A DNA stretch of 64,000 nucleotides. Source: Microcoleus sp. FACHB-68 (GTDB taxonomy: Bacteria; Cyanobacteriota; Cyanobacteriia; Cyanobacteriales; Oscillatoriaceae). Shown here piece after piece: positions 38,640 through 48,618 of the stretch. Position 1 is the first letter of the stretch, and every line of letters starts with the position of its first letter. The position numbers and the translations under genes were made by a program. The notes under the pieces are model-generated. The model saw nothing but the letters and a program-made list of their open reading frames with translations. It ran no database searches and was not told the DNA's origin. The stretch lies in the NCBI RefSeq assembly GCF_014695715.1, contig NZ_JACJOT010000013.1:372001-436000 (forward strand). Reading direction: 5' to 3'.

Positions 38640-40226
38640 TTAACGCACACCCAAACTTTTTAAGTTATGAGCGGCTTCGTTGAGTTTTTGAGTTCCGACT
38701 TTCGTTTGAGTAATGCCACTCGCCGTTTGTTGAGAGCCGGCGTTGATAACATTCATCGCACTAACTACTTGCTGAATCGCTACAGCTTGTTGTCCTGCAC
38801 TTAGAGCAATTTGTTGGTTATTGATCACCACTTGGTCGATTGCAATAGCGACTCCTTTAAAAGCATTGGCGGTTTTTTGAGCAATTTTAACGCCCTGTGT
38901 AACAGTTTTTGTTCCCTCCTCTGTCACTATTACGGTTGAGTTGATCGCCACTTGAATATCTTTGACAAGTCCGTTAATTTTATCTGCAGATTTTTGGCTT
39001 TCGTCAGCAAGTTTGCGAATTTCTGCCGCAACCACTGCAAACCCCTTTCCGTGCTCGCCGGCACGTACTGCCTCCACGGCTGCATTTAAAGCCAGCATAT
39101 TCGTCTTGCTGCCTAAATCACTCACCGTACCGGAAATGCTGCGAATTTGGTTAGCTTGATCGCTCAAGCGCATAATAGAGGACGCAATTGCACCAACCTT
39201 TTCTTGCAGCGTCGCCATGCCTTTTAAGGTTAATTTGACTGCGTGAGTTCCCCCCTCAGAAAGGCTAAGTGCCTGCTGTGCGCTAGCCGCTGCCACCCCA
39301 GCTTGCTCGGCTGCTGTTCTTGAAGAAGTCTTCAACTCCTCCATCGTACTGCTCGTTTGGTTCACCAAAGCTGCTTGTTCTGAAGCAACATGTTCCTGCT
39401 GTTCAACTGTAGCGGCAATTTCGGTGGAAGAACTAACAATCATATTAATAATGCCGCTAATCGCTTTATCCAGAGGTTTGGCAATCGCCGTACTTAAAAA
39501 TATCCCTAAAACAATCGCCGTAATGGGACCCAACACCATGCCTAAGATAACCCAAAAGTTAGTTTGAGCCACATCTCTTTCAGCGGCTTTCTGTGCCGCT
39601 TCCCCATATTCCTCGTTGTATTTGATTAGGCTTATCACCCCTTCTGTTGATGTTTCAAACGAGGCTCTTTCTTCATTAGCCGCGAAGTTGCTGATTTTAT
39701 CTAGCAATGCATCGGCGGCTTTTGCTGTTGTCATTTCCCGTGAATTTTGCTTACGCTGACTGACTAGCTCAGCCATTCTGCTTGGAGGATCTACAATACC
39801 CAGCCGTGCGAATTCTTGATATAAACGCAGAAATTCTTCATGATCTTGCTGCCAGTTAGCCCAGTCTTGAAGAAATTGCTTGTAAAGAACTTGTTCTGGT
39901 GCAGTTCTGGGGGCAGAAGTATATTGTTGAAATCCTTCGTCTATCTGTTGCCCAGCTTCTTTTATTCGGCTCAATTCAGCTTGACGTTTTTCTTGGCCCA
40001 AGAGGGTGTTAAGCAAGGCTCTTTCTGACGATTGAACTTGAGTCTGCCCTTCATTAATTTTCCACAACCCCATAACACTTGGCAGGCTATTATTACCTAA
40101 TGTACTAATATGATCGCTGAGACGAGAATTTCCATTCCATCCCACACCGGCTACGACCAAGACAAGTAAGCCCATCATTAAAAAAGCTGAGATCAGCCGA
40201 CTTTGTAAATTCATGTTACGAAACAC
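38640..40226 (-). CDS. Methyl-accepting chemotaxis protein
   Basis: A 528-residue receptor. The GTG start at 40226 is preceded by AGGAG at 11 nt; an ATG four codons in is the alternative. Membrane helices lie at about 10-32 and 230-253 and bracket an approximately 195-residue helical sensor domain of the 4HB/HBM kind ([15 protein letters not shown]). The signalling tip [20 protein letters not shown] is intact. It is convergent with the CHASE3 receptor and in tandem with the next receptor, to which it is similar in layout. The ligand is unknown. Confidence 0.92.
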   Translation of the reverse strand: MFRNMNLQSRLISAFLMMGLLVLVVAGVGWNGNSRLSDHISTLGNNSLPSVMGLWKINEGQTQVQSSERALLNTLLGQEKRQAELSRIKEAGQQIDEGFQQYTSAPRTAPEQVLYKQFLQDWANWQQDHEEFLRLYQEFARLGIVDPPSRMAELVSQRKQNSREMTTAKAADALLDKISNFAANEERASFETSTEGVISLIKYNEEYGEAAQKAAERDVAQTNFWVILGMVLGPITAIVLGIFLSTAIAKPLDKAISGIINMIVSSSTEIAATVEQQEHVASEQAALVNQTSSTMEELKTSSRTAAEQAGVAAASAQQALSLSEGGTHAVKLTLKGMATLQEKVGAIASSIMRLSDQANQIRSISGTVSDLGSKTNMLALNAAVEAVRAGEHGKGFAVVAAEIRKLADESQKSADKINGLVKDIQVAINSTVIVTEEGTKTVTQGVKIAQKTANAFKGVAIAIDQVVINNQQIALSAGQQAVAIQQVVSAMNVINAGSQQTASGITQTKVGTQKLNEAAHNLKSLGVR

Positions 40227-40661
40227 GATATTTCTCGCTCCTAATTTGTTTGCTTTATAATTAATATTAATAGAAAAAATGTGGGTGAGCAGTCGGTGAG
40301 AAAATTAAACATCACTGCTGAAGAGGGGTCGTGGGTCTTGTGAGGTGGCCATCACCACGTCTGAAGAATGGGGCATCTGGCATAGAGTTTTTGATACGGT
40401 AAGTGACCGTAAATAGGGGATTGGGGAAAAAGGTGTTTGTTTATTTATGTTCACATACTTAATAAAAAAAATGTACAGCTAGCTTTATTTCTTTACATTG
40501 AGAAAATGACGCATTCCTTAAGCAAAAAATTATTATATAAATCTACTTTTTTTCTAAAAAAATGCCTTAATAAGAAATAAAAAATGAGAGCAGAAAGTAG
40601 GGAGAGTAATCGCAATCAACCTCTTAAACACTCACTCTTCTGGGTTCCCTTACTCGTGTCT
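40227..40661. other. Spacer between tandem chemoreceptor genes
   Basis: About 435 bases, very AT-rich near 40430-40590. No coding frame is credible. A small GTGG...CCAC hairpin is visible near 40343. It should contain the promoter of the 38640-40226 gene. Confidence 0.45.
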
Positions 40662-42269
40662 CTACCCAACACCGAATGCCTTAATATTCTGGGCGGCTTG
40701 TTTCAGGTTGTCGATGCCCACTTTCGTTTGAGTGATGCCGCCGGCAGTTTGTTTAGCGCCGGCATTGATAGTGTTCATGGCATAAATTACCTGATCGATT
40801 GCCACGGCTTGCTGCCTCGAAGTCAGGGCAATTTGCTGATTGCTTACACAGATTTGCTCGATAGCTTCAGACACACTTCTGAAAGTGTCTGCCGTTTCCT
40901 GAGCGATTTTAACGCTGTCCTCGACTGTTTTTGTCCCCTCATCCGTTGCTAGCACCGTTGAGTTGCTAGCCGTTTCGATATTGGCGACGAGGGCGTTAAT
41001 CTTATCTGCCGATTTCTTGCTCTCGTCTGCCAGTTTGCGAATCTCCGCTGCCAAGACGGCAAAACCCTTACCGTGTTCTCCGGCTCGCACCGCCTCCACC
41101 GCTGCATTCAACGCCAGCATATTCGTCTGGCCGGCTAAATCTCGCACTACAGACGAAATCTCGCGGATCTGAGCGGTTTGCTGGCTCAATAGTACGGTCG
41201 AGCCGGCAATCCCTCTGACTTTCTGTTGGAGTTCTGTCATGCCTCCGAGCGTGCGCTGTACAGCTTGGCTTCCCCCCTCTGCTAGCGTCAGCGCCATAGA
41301 AGCGTCGGCAGCTGCCGCTTCAGCTTGCTCCGCCGACTGCCGGGAAGAGGCACCCAGCTCATCCATTGCAGTGGTCGTTTGGCGCACCGAAGTCGCCTGT
41401 TCCTGTGCGATGCGCTCCTGCTGCTCGACTGTTGCGCTAATCTGACTGGAAGAACTGACAATTTCATTAATGATGCCGCTGATGGCTCTATCAAGCGGCT
41501 TAGCAATTGACCAGCTCAGAATAATCCCCAAAATCATCGCCGTTAGTGGGCCGGCAATTGTGCCCAGAACAACCCAGCGCTGAGTTTGCGTCACACTCAG
41601 ATCGGCTGCCTGCTTTTGATTGGCTGCAAGTGTCTCGTTTACTTTAATAACTTTTTCCAGGTCTTGCGCTGCCGAATTAAATACTGGCCGGTTGATAGTA
41701 AAGACCTGCACGTTCATTTGTTCTAGCAGAGTGCTGGCTGCTTGAGCCGCTATCATTTCTTGTGAGTTAGCCCGATCCTGCCGCCACAGAGCCAACTGCG
41801 TTGTCTGGGGAGCTAAAATGCCTCCCTGTTCAAATTTTTGATAGAGGCGTAGAAATTCTTCATGCTCTTGCTTCCAGCGCTCCCATTTCGAGAGAAAATT
41901 TTTCCACAGCTTATCTTCCTGCTGGGTACGGGGTAGCCGCTCATATTTATCTCGCCCTGCCTGCATCTGTAGCAAAGCCTGCTGGATTCGGTTTACTTGA
42001 TCTTCCCTAACTGTGTCGCTCAATCTGGTATTGAGTAGCGCCATTTCGCCGGCATGAGAAACCCTCAGTCCCTGATCTACCATTTGTAATCCTACGATAC
42101 TCGGCAGTCTCACCTCACTAATCTCATCAAGGTATTGAGTTAGCCAGAAACTACCGAGCTGCCCTACCCAACCAACAGCAAAGACAATCAGTGCCATGAT
42201 GAAAAAGGCACTAATCAGTTTTCCTTGCAGCCCCATTTTCTTAAACCAGGTACTAAACCGATGATTCAT
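40662..42269 (-). CDS. Methyl-accepting chemotaxis protein
   Basis: A 535-residue receptor. I choose the ATG at 42269 because GAGGG lies 6 nt upstream; a TTG seven codons earlier is less likely. Membrane helices at about 16-38 and 233-256 enclose a helical sensor domain ([17 protein letters not shown]). The cytoplasmic part contains [20 protein letters not shown] at the hairpin tip. Sequence and order of segments parallel the downstream receptor, so the two probably arose by duplication and diverged mainly in the sensor domain. An orphan solute-binding lipoprotein follows upstream on the same strand. Confidence 0.92.
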   Translation of the reverse strand: MNHRFSTWFKKMGLQGKLISAFFIMALIVFAVGWVGQLGSFWLTQYLDEISEVRLPSIVGLQMVDQGLRVSHAGEMALLNTRLSDTVREDQVNRIQQALLQMQAGRDKYERLPRTQQEDKLWKNFLSKWERWKQEHEEFLRLYQKFEQGGILAPQTTQLALWRQDRANSQEMIAAQAASTLLEQMNVQVFTINRPVFNSAAQDLEKVIKVNETLAANQKQAADLSVTQTQRWVVLGTIAGPLTAMILGIILSWSIAKPLDRAISGIINEIVSSSSQISATVEQQERIAQEQATSVRQTTTAMDELGASSRQSAEQAEAAAADASMALTLAEGGSQAVQRTLGGMTELQQKVRGIAGSTVLLSQQTAQIREISSVVRDLAGQTNMLALNAAVEAVRAGEHGKGFAVLAAEIRKLADESKKSADKINALVANIETASNSTVLATDEGTKTVEDSVKIAQETADTFRSVSEAIEQICVSNQQIALTSRQQAVAIDQVIYAMNTINAGAKQTAGGITQTKVGIDNLKQAAQNIKAFGVG

Positions 42270-42455
42270 TTTTACCCTCACTTTAGCCAACTTACTTTGT
42301 CGCTTCTCCGCTCTGATTAAAGTTAAAAATGAATAAGCACGTGAAAAGTAATATCTTACCTTTTCACGTTCTCATTTAATCTTCACTTTCCTAATCAATT
42401 TTTTTAGCAAAACTCCAGTTCTTCACCCTCCGTTAAAGTTTATCCGCTTACGATT

Positions 42456-43496
42456 TTATTTATTTAAAGAATTTGCATAAGCTTCGACAAAACTACTATC
42501 AAATAACTGACTGATATCGGGCTTTTGTTTAATCATGCCGGCGTTCAGCAAAAAATTACTTAATTCTTTGGCTGCATAAGGTAAGGATGTCAGATCAGAA
42601 CCCGAATTAAACGCTCTCAAGTTTTCTTCTGCACTAAAAAACTTGATTTCAGACTCGTAGCCTTTGAACTCACTGACCGAAACGCCCATATAGTCAGCCA
42701 TAATCTTATAGGAACTTTCAGGATTCTGGCGAACGAAGTTTAAGGTGGCGAACCAAGTATTAACAAGCGCTTGAACATCAGAACGCCTTTCTTCAATCAA
42801 TTTGCGGTCAACGACTAAATGAGCGGGAATGGCTTGAGGGAAATCTTTTGTACTCACTAGCACTTGACTGCCGGCACGCTTAAGAGCTTCCTTCGTGTAA
42901 GGTAAAGCAAGCACGACAGCATCCACCTGACTTTCTACAAACGCTGCTACTGCGGCTCGCGTATCTAAGCTTTCTAACTTAATATCGGCTTCACTCATAC
43001 CCGCCTTTTCCAGCGCTAGAAGCAGAAAATAATGATTAATCTCTCCTTTTTCTACAGCTACTTTTTTATTTTTCAAGTCAGCCATCTGCTTGATTTCTTT
43101 TTGAACAATCATCGCATCACCCCCATTAGAGACATCTGTAGTTAAGACAATTACTGGGTTGAAATTTGAATTACCATCTATCATTTTAATCGTGTCACTT
43201 AAACCGTGAAAGTTAGCCTCGATCTTCCCTTCTTTCAGGGCTTGAAGAGACTTGGCATAGTCATAAAATATTAAATCGACATTAACATTATTCTGATTAA
43301 ATATTTCTGATTCTTCAGCGACTTGCATATAAAGAAAACTGGGCCAGTTATTAAAGCCTAGTCGAATAGACTGGTTAGTAGAAACCGCAGATGGAGAAGT
43401 GGTGGAAGTCGGAGGTTGTGGAAAAGTACAACTGACCGCAACGATTAAACTCACTAAAAAAACTGCGAGCAATGACAGTAAACTCCGAATCTTCAT
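42456..43496 (-). CDS. ABC-type substrate-binding lipoprotein (NMT1/THI5/SsuA-like)
   Basis: A 346-residue periplasmic binding protein. The signal peptide ends in LIVAVSC, a lipobox with Cys23 as the lipidated residue, followed by a Pro/Ser/Thr-rich tether. RLGFNNWPSFLYMQVAEE and AVEKGEINHYFLLLALEKAG are typical of the NMT1/THI5-like group that binds nitrate, sulfonates, pyrimidines or similar ligands. A strong AAAGGAGG sits just before the ATG. No permease or ATPase gene is next to it. Its neighbour genes are chemoreceptors, so it could present a ligand to them instead of, or besides, serving transport. Confidence 0.85.
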   Translation of the reverse strand: MKIRSLLSLLAVFLVSLIVAVSCTFPQPPTSTTSPSAVSTNQSIRLGFNNWPSFLYMQVAEESEIFNQNNVNVDLIFYDYAKSLQALKEGKIEANFHGLSDTIKMIDGNSNFNPVIVLTTDVSNGGDAMIVQKEIKQMADLKNKKVAVEKGEINHYFLLLALEKAGMSEADIKLESLDTRAAVAAFVESQVDAVVLALPYTKEALKRAGSQVLVSTKDFPQAIPAHLVVDRKLIEERRSDVQALVNTWFATLNFVRQNPESSYKIMADYMGVSVSEFKGYESEIKFFSAEENLRAFNSGSDLTSLPYAAKELSNFLLNAGMIKQKPDISQLFDSSFVEAYANSLNK

Positions 43497-43583
43497 TGGC
43501 CCTCCTTTGGGTTGCAGGGAATCGTTCCCAGTGTTGATAATTTAAGAGTAGTTAAGATTCGTAACGCAAGTTACAAAAATAGA

Positions 43584-46487
43584 CTATTTATTATCAGTAA
43601 GCGGGAAATGTTCTGTCAGAAAAGCTTCAGCACCGGCACGGATTTCTTGAGAAGACGCATGGCGGTTGTCAATGATTCCATCAAGCGTTGCCGCCAGTAG
43701 AGCATCTAGCATTTCCTTATACTGAGGGCCAGGTTTATAACCCAGCGCTTTCAAGTCATTGCCATTGAGAACCGGCTGAACAAAAGACCATCGGGTTAAA
43801 TACTGCCAAATCTGCCGGCGTATCGAGCGCGAACTTTGCACCCCAATCAAAATTAAAGTCGGTAACTCATGCCGGCGCAACAGCCGCACAATTTGGCTAG
43901 GACGTTGGCACAGAGGCAAAGACTCTACAACCTCAATTTTAGCTCGCTCAAATTCCCGTTGCCGGTCGATACTATCTGCCGGCAGTTGTAAAGCACCCGC
44001 CACCTGAATTCGATATTCAGCAGCCAAGTAAGCAATTAAAACCTCTAAGCGCATCTGCCAAGGGTCGGGGATTTTCTTTTTAACCTCAGCCTGAGAGTTC
44101 AAGCTCAAAGACTCAAACCGTTGCAAACAGCGACTGAGCAAACAAATTTGTTTCCACAACCGCTTATCCAATTCCAGCGTGGAATGAATACATTTTAGCG
44201 CTCCCAAATCTCCCAACAACTGCAACGCCGGCTTCCAATAAGCAGCCTGCAAAATATATTTCAGCTCACTTTTAAGGCGCGTTTCCAGTGCCGGTGCTCG
44301 TTGATTTTGCACGCCAGATTTTAAATCGGATACACTGTCACCCTTTGCGCGTTCGTAAACACCACTTTCTATAGCATGGCGAATATATCCTTCCGTCTGC
44401 GGGTCTATCTTAAATCCCAAGCGCACGGCAAACCGCACTGCTCGATAAATGCGTGTGGGATCTTCAATAAAACTATTCGCGTGTAAAACCCGAATTTGCC
44501 GGCTTTCTAAATCGACCAACCCTCCAAAAAAGTCTAACAACTCGCCGGCACGTGGCCCAGTCAGCCGTACCGCCAAAGCATTAATCGTAAAATCGCGCCG
44601 GTATAAGTCTTGACGGATGGACGATGCCTCGACTTCCGGGTTAGCAGCGGGGTAAGGATAAAATTCCGTTCTAGCCGTGGCAATATCAATCCACAGCGAT
44701 TCTAAAATTGGGTCTTTGTGCCACAGCAACGCCGCCGTTTGAAATTGCCCGTGAATATCCAAACGAGCTTGGGGATAGCGTTGCTGGAGGGCAGTTGCCA
44801 ATTCCACACCGGCACCTTCTAAAGGCGTGGCAAGTTGCCGGTTCGCATCTGCGCCGATGCCATCCACCACAAGGTCAATATCACTCAATAAAATGGTGTC
44901 ATCGGGGTTGGCTAACAGTAAATCTCGCACGCCGCCACCCACGAGATATAGGTGGCAGCCCCGTTGTTCTGCGAGTTCGGCGGTATCGGTGAGCAACTGC
45001 CACATTGGCGCGGCTAGACGTTCTTGCAATAGCTGCCGAATGGCTTGTGGCAGCGGACAATAACCCAATTTTCCCGCTCTGCCGCTGTCCCGCTCTCTCT
45101 CTTTTCCCCGCTCTCGATCTTGGTGCAATTCTCGCAGCACATCGGTGCGGGTAACAATTCCCACCAACTGCTCATTCTCCAACACCGGCAGGCGTCCGAT
45201 GTCGTAAGTTACCATCAGTGACTCTATTTCTGGCAGCAGGGTAGCCGGTGTAATTGTCTTCAGATTCACCGTCATGTAGCCTTTCACCGGCGCATGAGCA
45301 AAGCCGTGGTGCAGGGCGATATCGAGATCCCGGCGGGAAATCACCCCCACCAGTTTGCCGTCGGCATTGACCACAGAAAGCCCAGAGTGACCGTAGCGTA
45401 ATAAAATTCTCTGAGCTTCATAAATTGTGGTTTCTGGGCGAATGGTTCGCACCGGCGATGACATCAACTCGCCGGCAGTCAGCGGATGAGGAATTTGAGC
45501 TTTAAGTTGCTCTACCAGTTCATCCAGGGTTGCCGGTGCGTCTACACCCCGCAAACTCAAGGACGCCGCCCGTTGGTGTCCCCCGCCGCCCAGTGGACTG
45601 AATAGCTGATTAAGATTGGTGCCGGCAATTTGGGATCGCCCAATCACGCTCAAACGTTCGTCCCCCGAATCTTTCCCAGAATGCCGGTGTGCCAACAGCA
45701 GCGCGTCACTTTCTGTAATATCCATCAATTGTGAGGCCAAACTCGACAGCCCCGGAACAAAGGCATCGGTTTCTAGCAACACCCAGGAAACTGTATAACC
45801 TCGGACAGTTGACTTTTGCAATTGATCTAAGGCAACCGTCAGTAAGGTTTGCAATTGGGGAGACAAACCGGGATCAGCGCACTCCGCTATTACCGGCAAA
45901 CTGGCTCCCTGTTCCATCAACCAAGCCAAAGCTCTGGCATCTCGTGGGGTAGAATGGCCAAACGTGAGAGAGCCGGTGTCCACATGGATGCCTAATGCCA
46001 TTACCGTTGCCTCTGCCGGCGTGAGGAACCGTTCTGAGTCCTGAGTGCTGAGTTCTGAGTGCTGAGTGCTTTCCTCGCCTCTTTCCCTCTCTTCTAAGAC
46101 TTTTTGCAATAACTCCACAATCAACGTCGTCGCTGCGCCCACCGGCTCTATCTGGCTGCGGGTGGCTGGGATATCGCTTTCCATCTCTAGATGATGGTCA
46201 TAAACAGCAATTTCAGTTAGATTGGGCAGATCCAACCACTCAGCCGCCTTCCCCAAGCGTTCGCGCTGCTGAGTATCAACCACAGAAAGCGAGCGAATTT
46301 GGCCGGCGGACACAGCACGGCGTTCAATTAGGGCATACTCATCGCGATGCAATGCCAAAAAATCTCGCACCGTTGGGTGAGCACCGCCGGTGAGTACCAC
46401 CTTTGCCCCCGGCAGAAGCCGTGTCAACCCCACAGCCGCGCCGAGGGTATCAAAATCTGCGGTTGTGTGGCACAAAATTAAATCCAT
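43584..46487 (-). CDS. DHH-CBS-poly(A) polymerase/tRNA nucleotidyltransferase fusion
   Basis: A 967-residue protein. A DHH phosphoesterase domain comes first (ILCHTTADFDTLG, AVYDHHLEME near 95), with DHHA1-like GGGGHQRAASL near 300. A CBS pair spans about 335-455. The nucleotidyltransferase head starts near 509 (LVGGGVRDLLL; SDIDLVVDG is the metal site), followed by the RNA-binding RRDFTINALAV region. Such fusions in cyanobacteria add A (or CCA) to tRNA 3' ends. Two low-complexity inserts interrupt it: residues ~131-152 (Glu/Arg, then Ser/Thr/Gln) and ~455-471 (Arg/Glu). The first is coded by a 7-bp tandem repeat. Confidence 0.9.
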   Translation of the reverse strand: MDLILCHTTADFDTLGAAVGLTRLLPGAKVVLTGGAHPTVRDFLALHRDEYALIERRAVSAGQIRSLSVVDTQQRERLGKAAEWLDLPNLTEIAVYDHHLEMESDIPATRSQIEPVGAATTLIVELLQKVLEERERGEESTQHSELSTQDSERFLTPAEATVMALGIHVDTGSLTFGHSTPRDARALAWLMEQGASLPVIAECADPGLSPQLQTLLTVALDQLQKSTVRGYTVSWVLLETDAFVPGLSSLASQLMDITESDALLLAHRHSGKDSGDERLSVIGRSQIAGTNLNQLFSPLGGGGHQRAASLSLRGVDAPATLDELVEQLKAQIPHPLTAGELMSSPVRTIRPETTIYEAQRILLRYGHSGLSVVNADGKLVGVISRRDLDIALHHGFAHAPVKGYMTVNLKTITPATLLPEIESLMVTYDIGRLPVLENEQLVGIVTRTDVLRELHQDRERGKERERDSGRAGKLGYCPLPQAIRQLLQERLAAPMWQLLTDTAELAEQRGCHLYLVGGGVRDLLLANPDDTILLSDIDLVVDGIGADANRQLATPLEGAGVELATALQQRYPQARLDIHGQFQTAALLWHKDPILESLWIDIATARTEFYPYPAANPEVEASSIRQDLYRRDFTINALAVRLTGPRAGELLDFFGGLVDLESRQIRVLHANSFIEDPTRIYRAVRFAVRLGFKIDPQTEGYIRHAIESGVYERAKGDSVSDLKSGVQNQRAPALETRLKSELKYILQAAYWKPALQLLGDLGALKCIHSTLELDKRLWKQICLLSRCLQRFESLSLNSQAEVKKKIPDPWQMRLEVLIAYLAAEYRIQVAGALQLPADSIDRQREFERAKIEVVESLPLCQRPSQIVRLLRRHELPTLILIGVQSSRSIRRQIWQYLTRWSFVQPVLNGNDLKALGYKPGPQYKEMLDALLAATLDGIIDNRHASSQEIRAGAEAFLTEHFPLTDNK
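46035..46069. repeat. TGAGTNC heptamer repeat inside a coding region
   Basis: Five consecutive 7-bp units (TGAGTCC, TGAGTGC, TGAGTTC, TGAGTGC, TGAGTGC) lie within the DHH-CBS-nucleotidyltransferase gene. They encode a Ser/Thr/Gln/Asp/Glu-rich stretch at residues 140-151. Confidence 0.9.
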
Positions 46488-46735
46488 GTCGCTTGCTTGT
46501 TTAAGGAAATACAGAAGCTGGGAAGCCTGGAAATTGAGGAGCCGGTGAGCGTTTTTTTACCTTTGCCCCTTCTTCCTCTATGCTACGCACACGAAACGAG
46601 CGCACTTCCTCACTAACCTCTATCAGAGAGGGTCATTTTTTGGTAGCTTAAGACTCAGGGCTGATTACTAAAGTAGCCTGAGTCTGGCTGAACTGGTGCT
46701 GTCCAGTTAATTGCTGTGTTGGGAAAAAAAAGAAA

Positions 46736-46924
46736 ATGTCAATTTTATTTCAAATCGCACTTGCCGCTCTTGTCTTCCTTTCCTTCGTGATGGTTATTGG
46801 CGTCCCCGTTGCCTATGCCTCTCCCCAAAACTGGGATCAATCTAAACAGCTTATCTTCCTTGGCTCTGGTCTTTGGATAGCTCTGGTATTTTTAGTGGGT
46901 GCCTTGAACTATTTGGTCATCTGA
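46736..46924 (+). CDS. psbZ: Photosystem II reaction centre protein Z
   Basis: A 62-residue protein with two membrane helices, at about 4-26 and 38-60, joined by [11 protein letters not shown]. Length and sequence ([18 protein letters not shown]) match PsbZ (Ycf9). It sits at the edge of the photosystem II core near CP43 and helps bind antenna and stabilise the supercomplex. It is followed by ribH after a hairpin, an arrangement I recall from other cyanobacteria. The leader is AT-rich without a clear Shine-Dalgarno, as is common for such genes. Confidence 0.96.
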   Translation: MSILFQIALAALVFLSFVMVIGVPVAYASPQNWDQSKQLIFLGSGLWIALVFLVGALNYLVI

Positions 46925-46933
46925 GTCCGGTCA

Positions 46934-46975
46934 TTTGTAGGGTTCAACGATTGCTTAATCAGTGAACCCTACAAA
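46934..46975 (+). terminator. 13-bp perfect hairpin between psbZ and ribH
   Basis: TTTGTAGGGTTCA (46934-46946) pairs exactly with TGAACCCTACAAA (46963-46975) across 16 nt. It starts 10 nt after the psbZ stop. No T tract follows, so it may stabilise the psbZ mRNA 3' end or cause partial termination before ribH. Confidence 0.7.
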
Positions 46976-47007
46976 GGACAGTTTAAACTTGACAAAGGAC
47001 AAATAAG

Positions 47008-47592
47008 ATGGCAGTTTTCGAGGGAAATTTTACTCAGACAAGCCAGTTCAAGTTCGCCATCGTTATTGGTCGTTTCAACGATCTGATTACCGGCAAGCTG
47101 TTAGAGGGCTGTCAGGATTGTCTAAAACGTCACGGCGTTGATGTCAATCCCCAAGGGACTCAAGTTGATTATGCTTGGGTGCCGGGATGTTTTGAGCTGC
47201 CGCTGGTGGCTCGCCAATTGGCGCTGACAGGTCGTTATGATGCGGTGATTTGTCTCGGTGCAGTGATCCGGGGTCAAACGCCTCATTTTGATTATGTGGC
47301 TGGTGAAGTGTCTAAGGGAATTGCAGCGGCGGGGTTTCAAACCGGCGTGCCTGTGGTGTTTGGCGTCGTCACTACCGACACGATGCAGCAAGCCCTAGAA
47401 CGAGCGGGAATTAAGAGTAACCTCGGCTGGAACTACGGGATGTCAGCCCTAGAAATGGCTAGTTTGATGCATCAAGTCAAGGGAAGTGTGGTATCTGATC
47501 TTTACAGCGATCACCCATCCGGTACGCCCCAGAGTTTGCCGGCTCCCATAAAAAATGCCATGCCGATACAAGAGCCGGTGGATCGGCAGTAA
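47008..47592 (+). CDS. ribH: 6,7-dimethyl-8-ribityllumazine synthase
   Basis: A 194-residue enzyme for the penultimate step of riboflavin synthesis. [20 protein letters not shown] opens the fold. [43 protein letters not shown] (substrate-binding and catalytic His) and [19 protein letters not shown] (VLTT-type loop) are all intact. Family length is ~155-160; the last ~35 residues form a Pro/Ser-rich extension of no clear function. It combines the ribityl-pyrimidine with dihydroxybutanone phosphate in the cytosol, usually as a 60-mer or pentamer. Confidence 0.95.
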   Translation: MAVFEGNFTQTSQFKFAIVIGRFNDLITGKLLEGCQDCLKRHGVDVNPQGTQVDYAWVPGCFELPLVARQLALTGRYDAVICLGAVIRGQTPHFDYVAGEVSKGIAAAGFQTGVPVVFGVVTTDTMQQALERAGIKSNLGWNYGMSALEMASLMHQVKGSVVSDLYSDHPSGTPQSLPAPIKNAMPIQEPVDRQ

Positions 47593-47659
47593 TTGATAGC
47601 TCTCAGCAGCGCTGGCACCGGCGTCAAAACTGCCGGTAGATAAGCTTCCAGCCGATACC

Positions 47660-47694
47660 AACTCCCCAAGCAAAAAAAACCATCGCGGGGAGTT
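47660..47694 (+). terminator. Stem-loop downstream of ribH
   Basis: AACTCCCC (47660-47667) pairs with GGGGAGTT (47687-47694) over a 19-nt, A-rich loop. It lies 67 nt after the ribH stop and before tRNA-Gly. No T tract follows. Confidence 0.45.
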
Positions 47695-47739
47695 GACAAA
47701 CTCTGAGAAATCTGGCATAGTAATGATTACTGCAAATTT

Positions 47740-47811
47740 GCGGGTATAGCTCAGTGGTAGAGCGTCACCTTGCCAAGGTGAATGTCGCGCGTTCGAATCG
47801 CGTTACCCGCT
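47740..47811 (+). tRNA. trnG: tRNA-Gly (GCC)
   Basis: The acceptor GCGGGTA pairs with TACCCGC. The D-arm is GCTCAGTGGTAGAGC, the anticodon arm CACCTTGCCAAGGTG has GCC, and the T-arm GCGCGTTCGAATCGCG-type follows. The discriminator is T and CCA is not encoded. An A-run follows the gene. Confidence 0.96.
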
Positions 47812-48203
47812 TAAAAAAAAACAATCTCATCAAAACATCTGTGCAGGTTATATCCTGTTTTCCAGATGTATTGGTTGCTGTAGCACTAAAGCAGCTAGCC
47901 TAGCCATTGAAAGACTATTTTTTCAGTGCCGGTGGCATTGTCGTTGCTCAAAACGGGTGCAAACTTACAGCTACAACCAGAAGCCAGCCAGCTAAGCCGA
48001 TATTTGAGGCGATAGCTACACTCGCTTGAAGTTGAGAATGGTAAAATTAGCGTAAGTCATCAGACGCTTAGAGGGCTGTTTCCGCACCTAGCGCAACTTA
48101 GAAATTTAGTTGGCAGCTATTGTTGAAAGCCTAATAAAAAAACATTAGTTCTCGAATCTTTTAGATAAACTTTCCTTACATACTTTTGCCTTTAAGAGCG
48201 CTT
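47812..48203. other. Intergenic region, nothing recognised
   Basis: About 390 bases between tRNA-Gly and a small membrane-protein gene. No coding frame, strong hairpin or known RNA is apparent. Confidence 0.4.
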
Positions 48204-48614
48204 GTGCAATCTCAAAAAGCCCAGAAGATTGACTTAAATACTGACTACCCCTGTCCCTGCCGGCGTCGGGGGCGTCTCGTTCCGATTGTTCTGACAGAAG
48301 CATTTGGCTGCAATCGATGTCAGCAGATATTCGTTGTCGATGAAAACGGGTATTCGATCGAGCAACTCTCCACAAACTATCCCTACAAGCAAGCTTGGCG
48401 CTGGACGGGAAATCAGTGGAGTAAAGCTTATTCTGGACTGAGGGACAGTTACTTGCCCTTAGCACTGGGAATTATTTTAGTGCTACTGGTGATCTGGCTA
48501 CCCTCAGCACTGAGTTTACCCTTGGGTTCTAATATTATTCCCTGGGCCATTATCGTAGCGGTACTGTTAGCAGTGCTGCCGGCGCTCATGGTCTGGCTGG
48601 CTTATCGGCGTTAG
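48204..48614 (+). CDS. Small zinc-ribbon membrane protein, conserved-hypothetical type
   Basis: About 136 residues from a GTG at 48204 (AGAG upstream); a TTG at 48186 would add six residues. The N-terminal half has CPCRRRG and CNRCQQIF, a four-cysteine metal ribbon. WRWTGNQWSKAY follows. Two membrane helices fill the C-terminal half (LALGIILVLLVIWLPSAL; AIIVAVLLAVLPALMVWLA). I do not recognise the family by name. Its stop lies 4 nt before the ProA-like gene, so the two are almost certainly co-transcribed and translation may be coupled. Confidence 0.7.
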   Translation: MQSQKAQKIDLNTDYPCPCRRRGRLVPIVLTEAFGCNRCQQIFVVDENGYSIEQLSTNYPYKQAWRWTGNQWSKAYSGLRDSYLPLALGIILVLLVIWLPSALSLPLGSNIIPWAIIVAVLLAVLPALMVWLAYRR

Positions 48615-48618
48615 CTAC

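Noticed and set aside
47812-48203. Possible small RNA gene (6S or tmRNA) after tRNA-Gly
   Set aside because: No terminal helix, tRNA-like end or other hallmark of a known RNA could be recognised.
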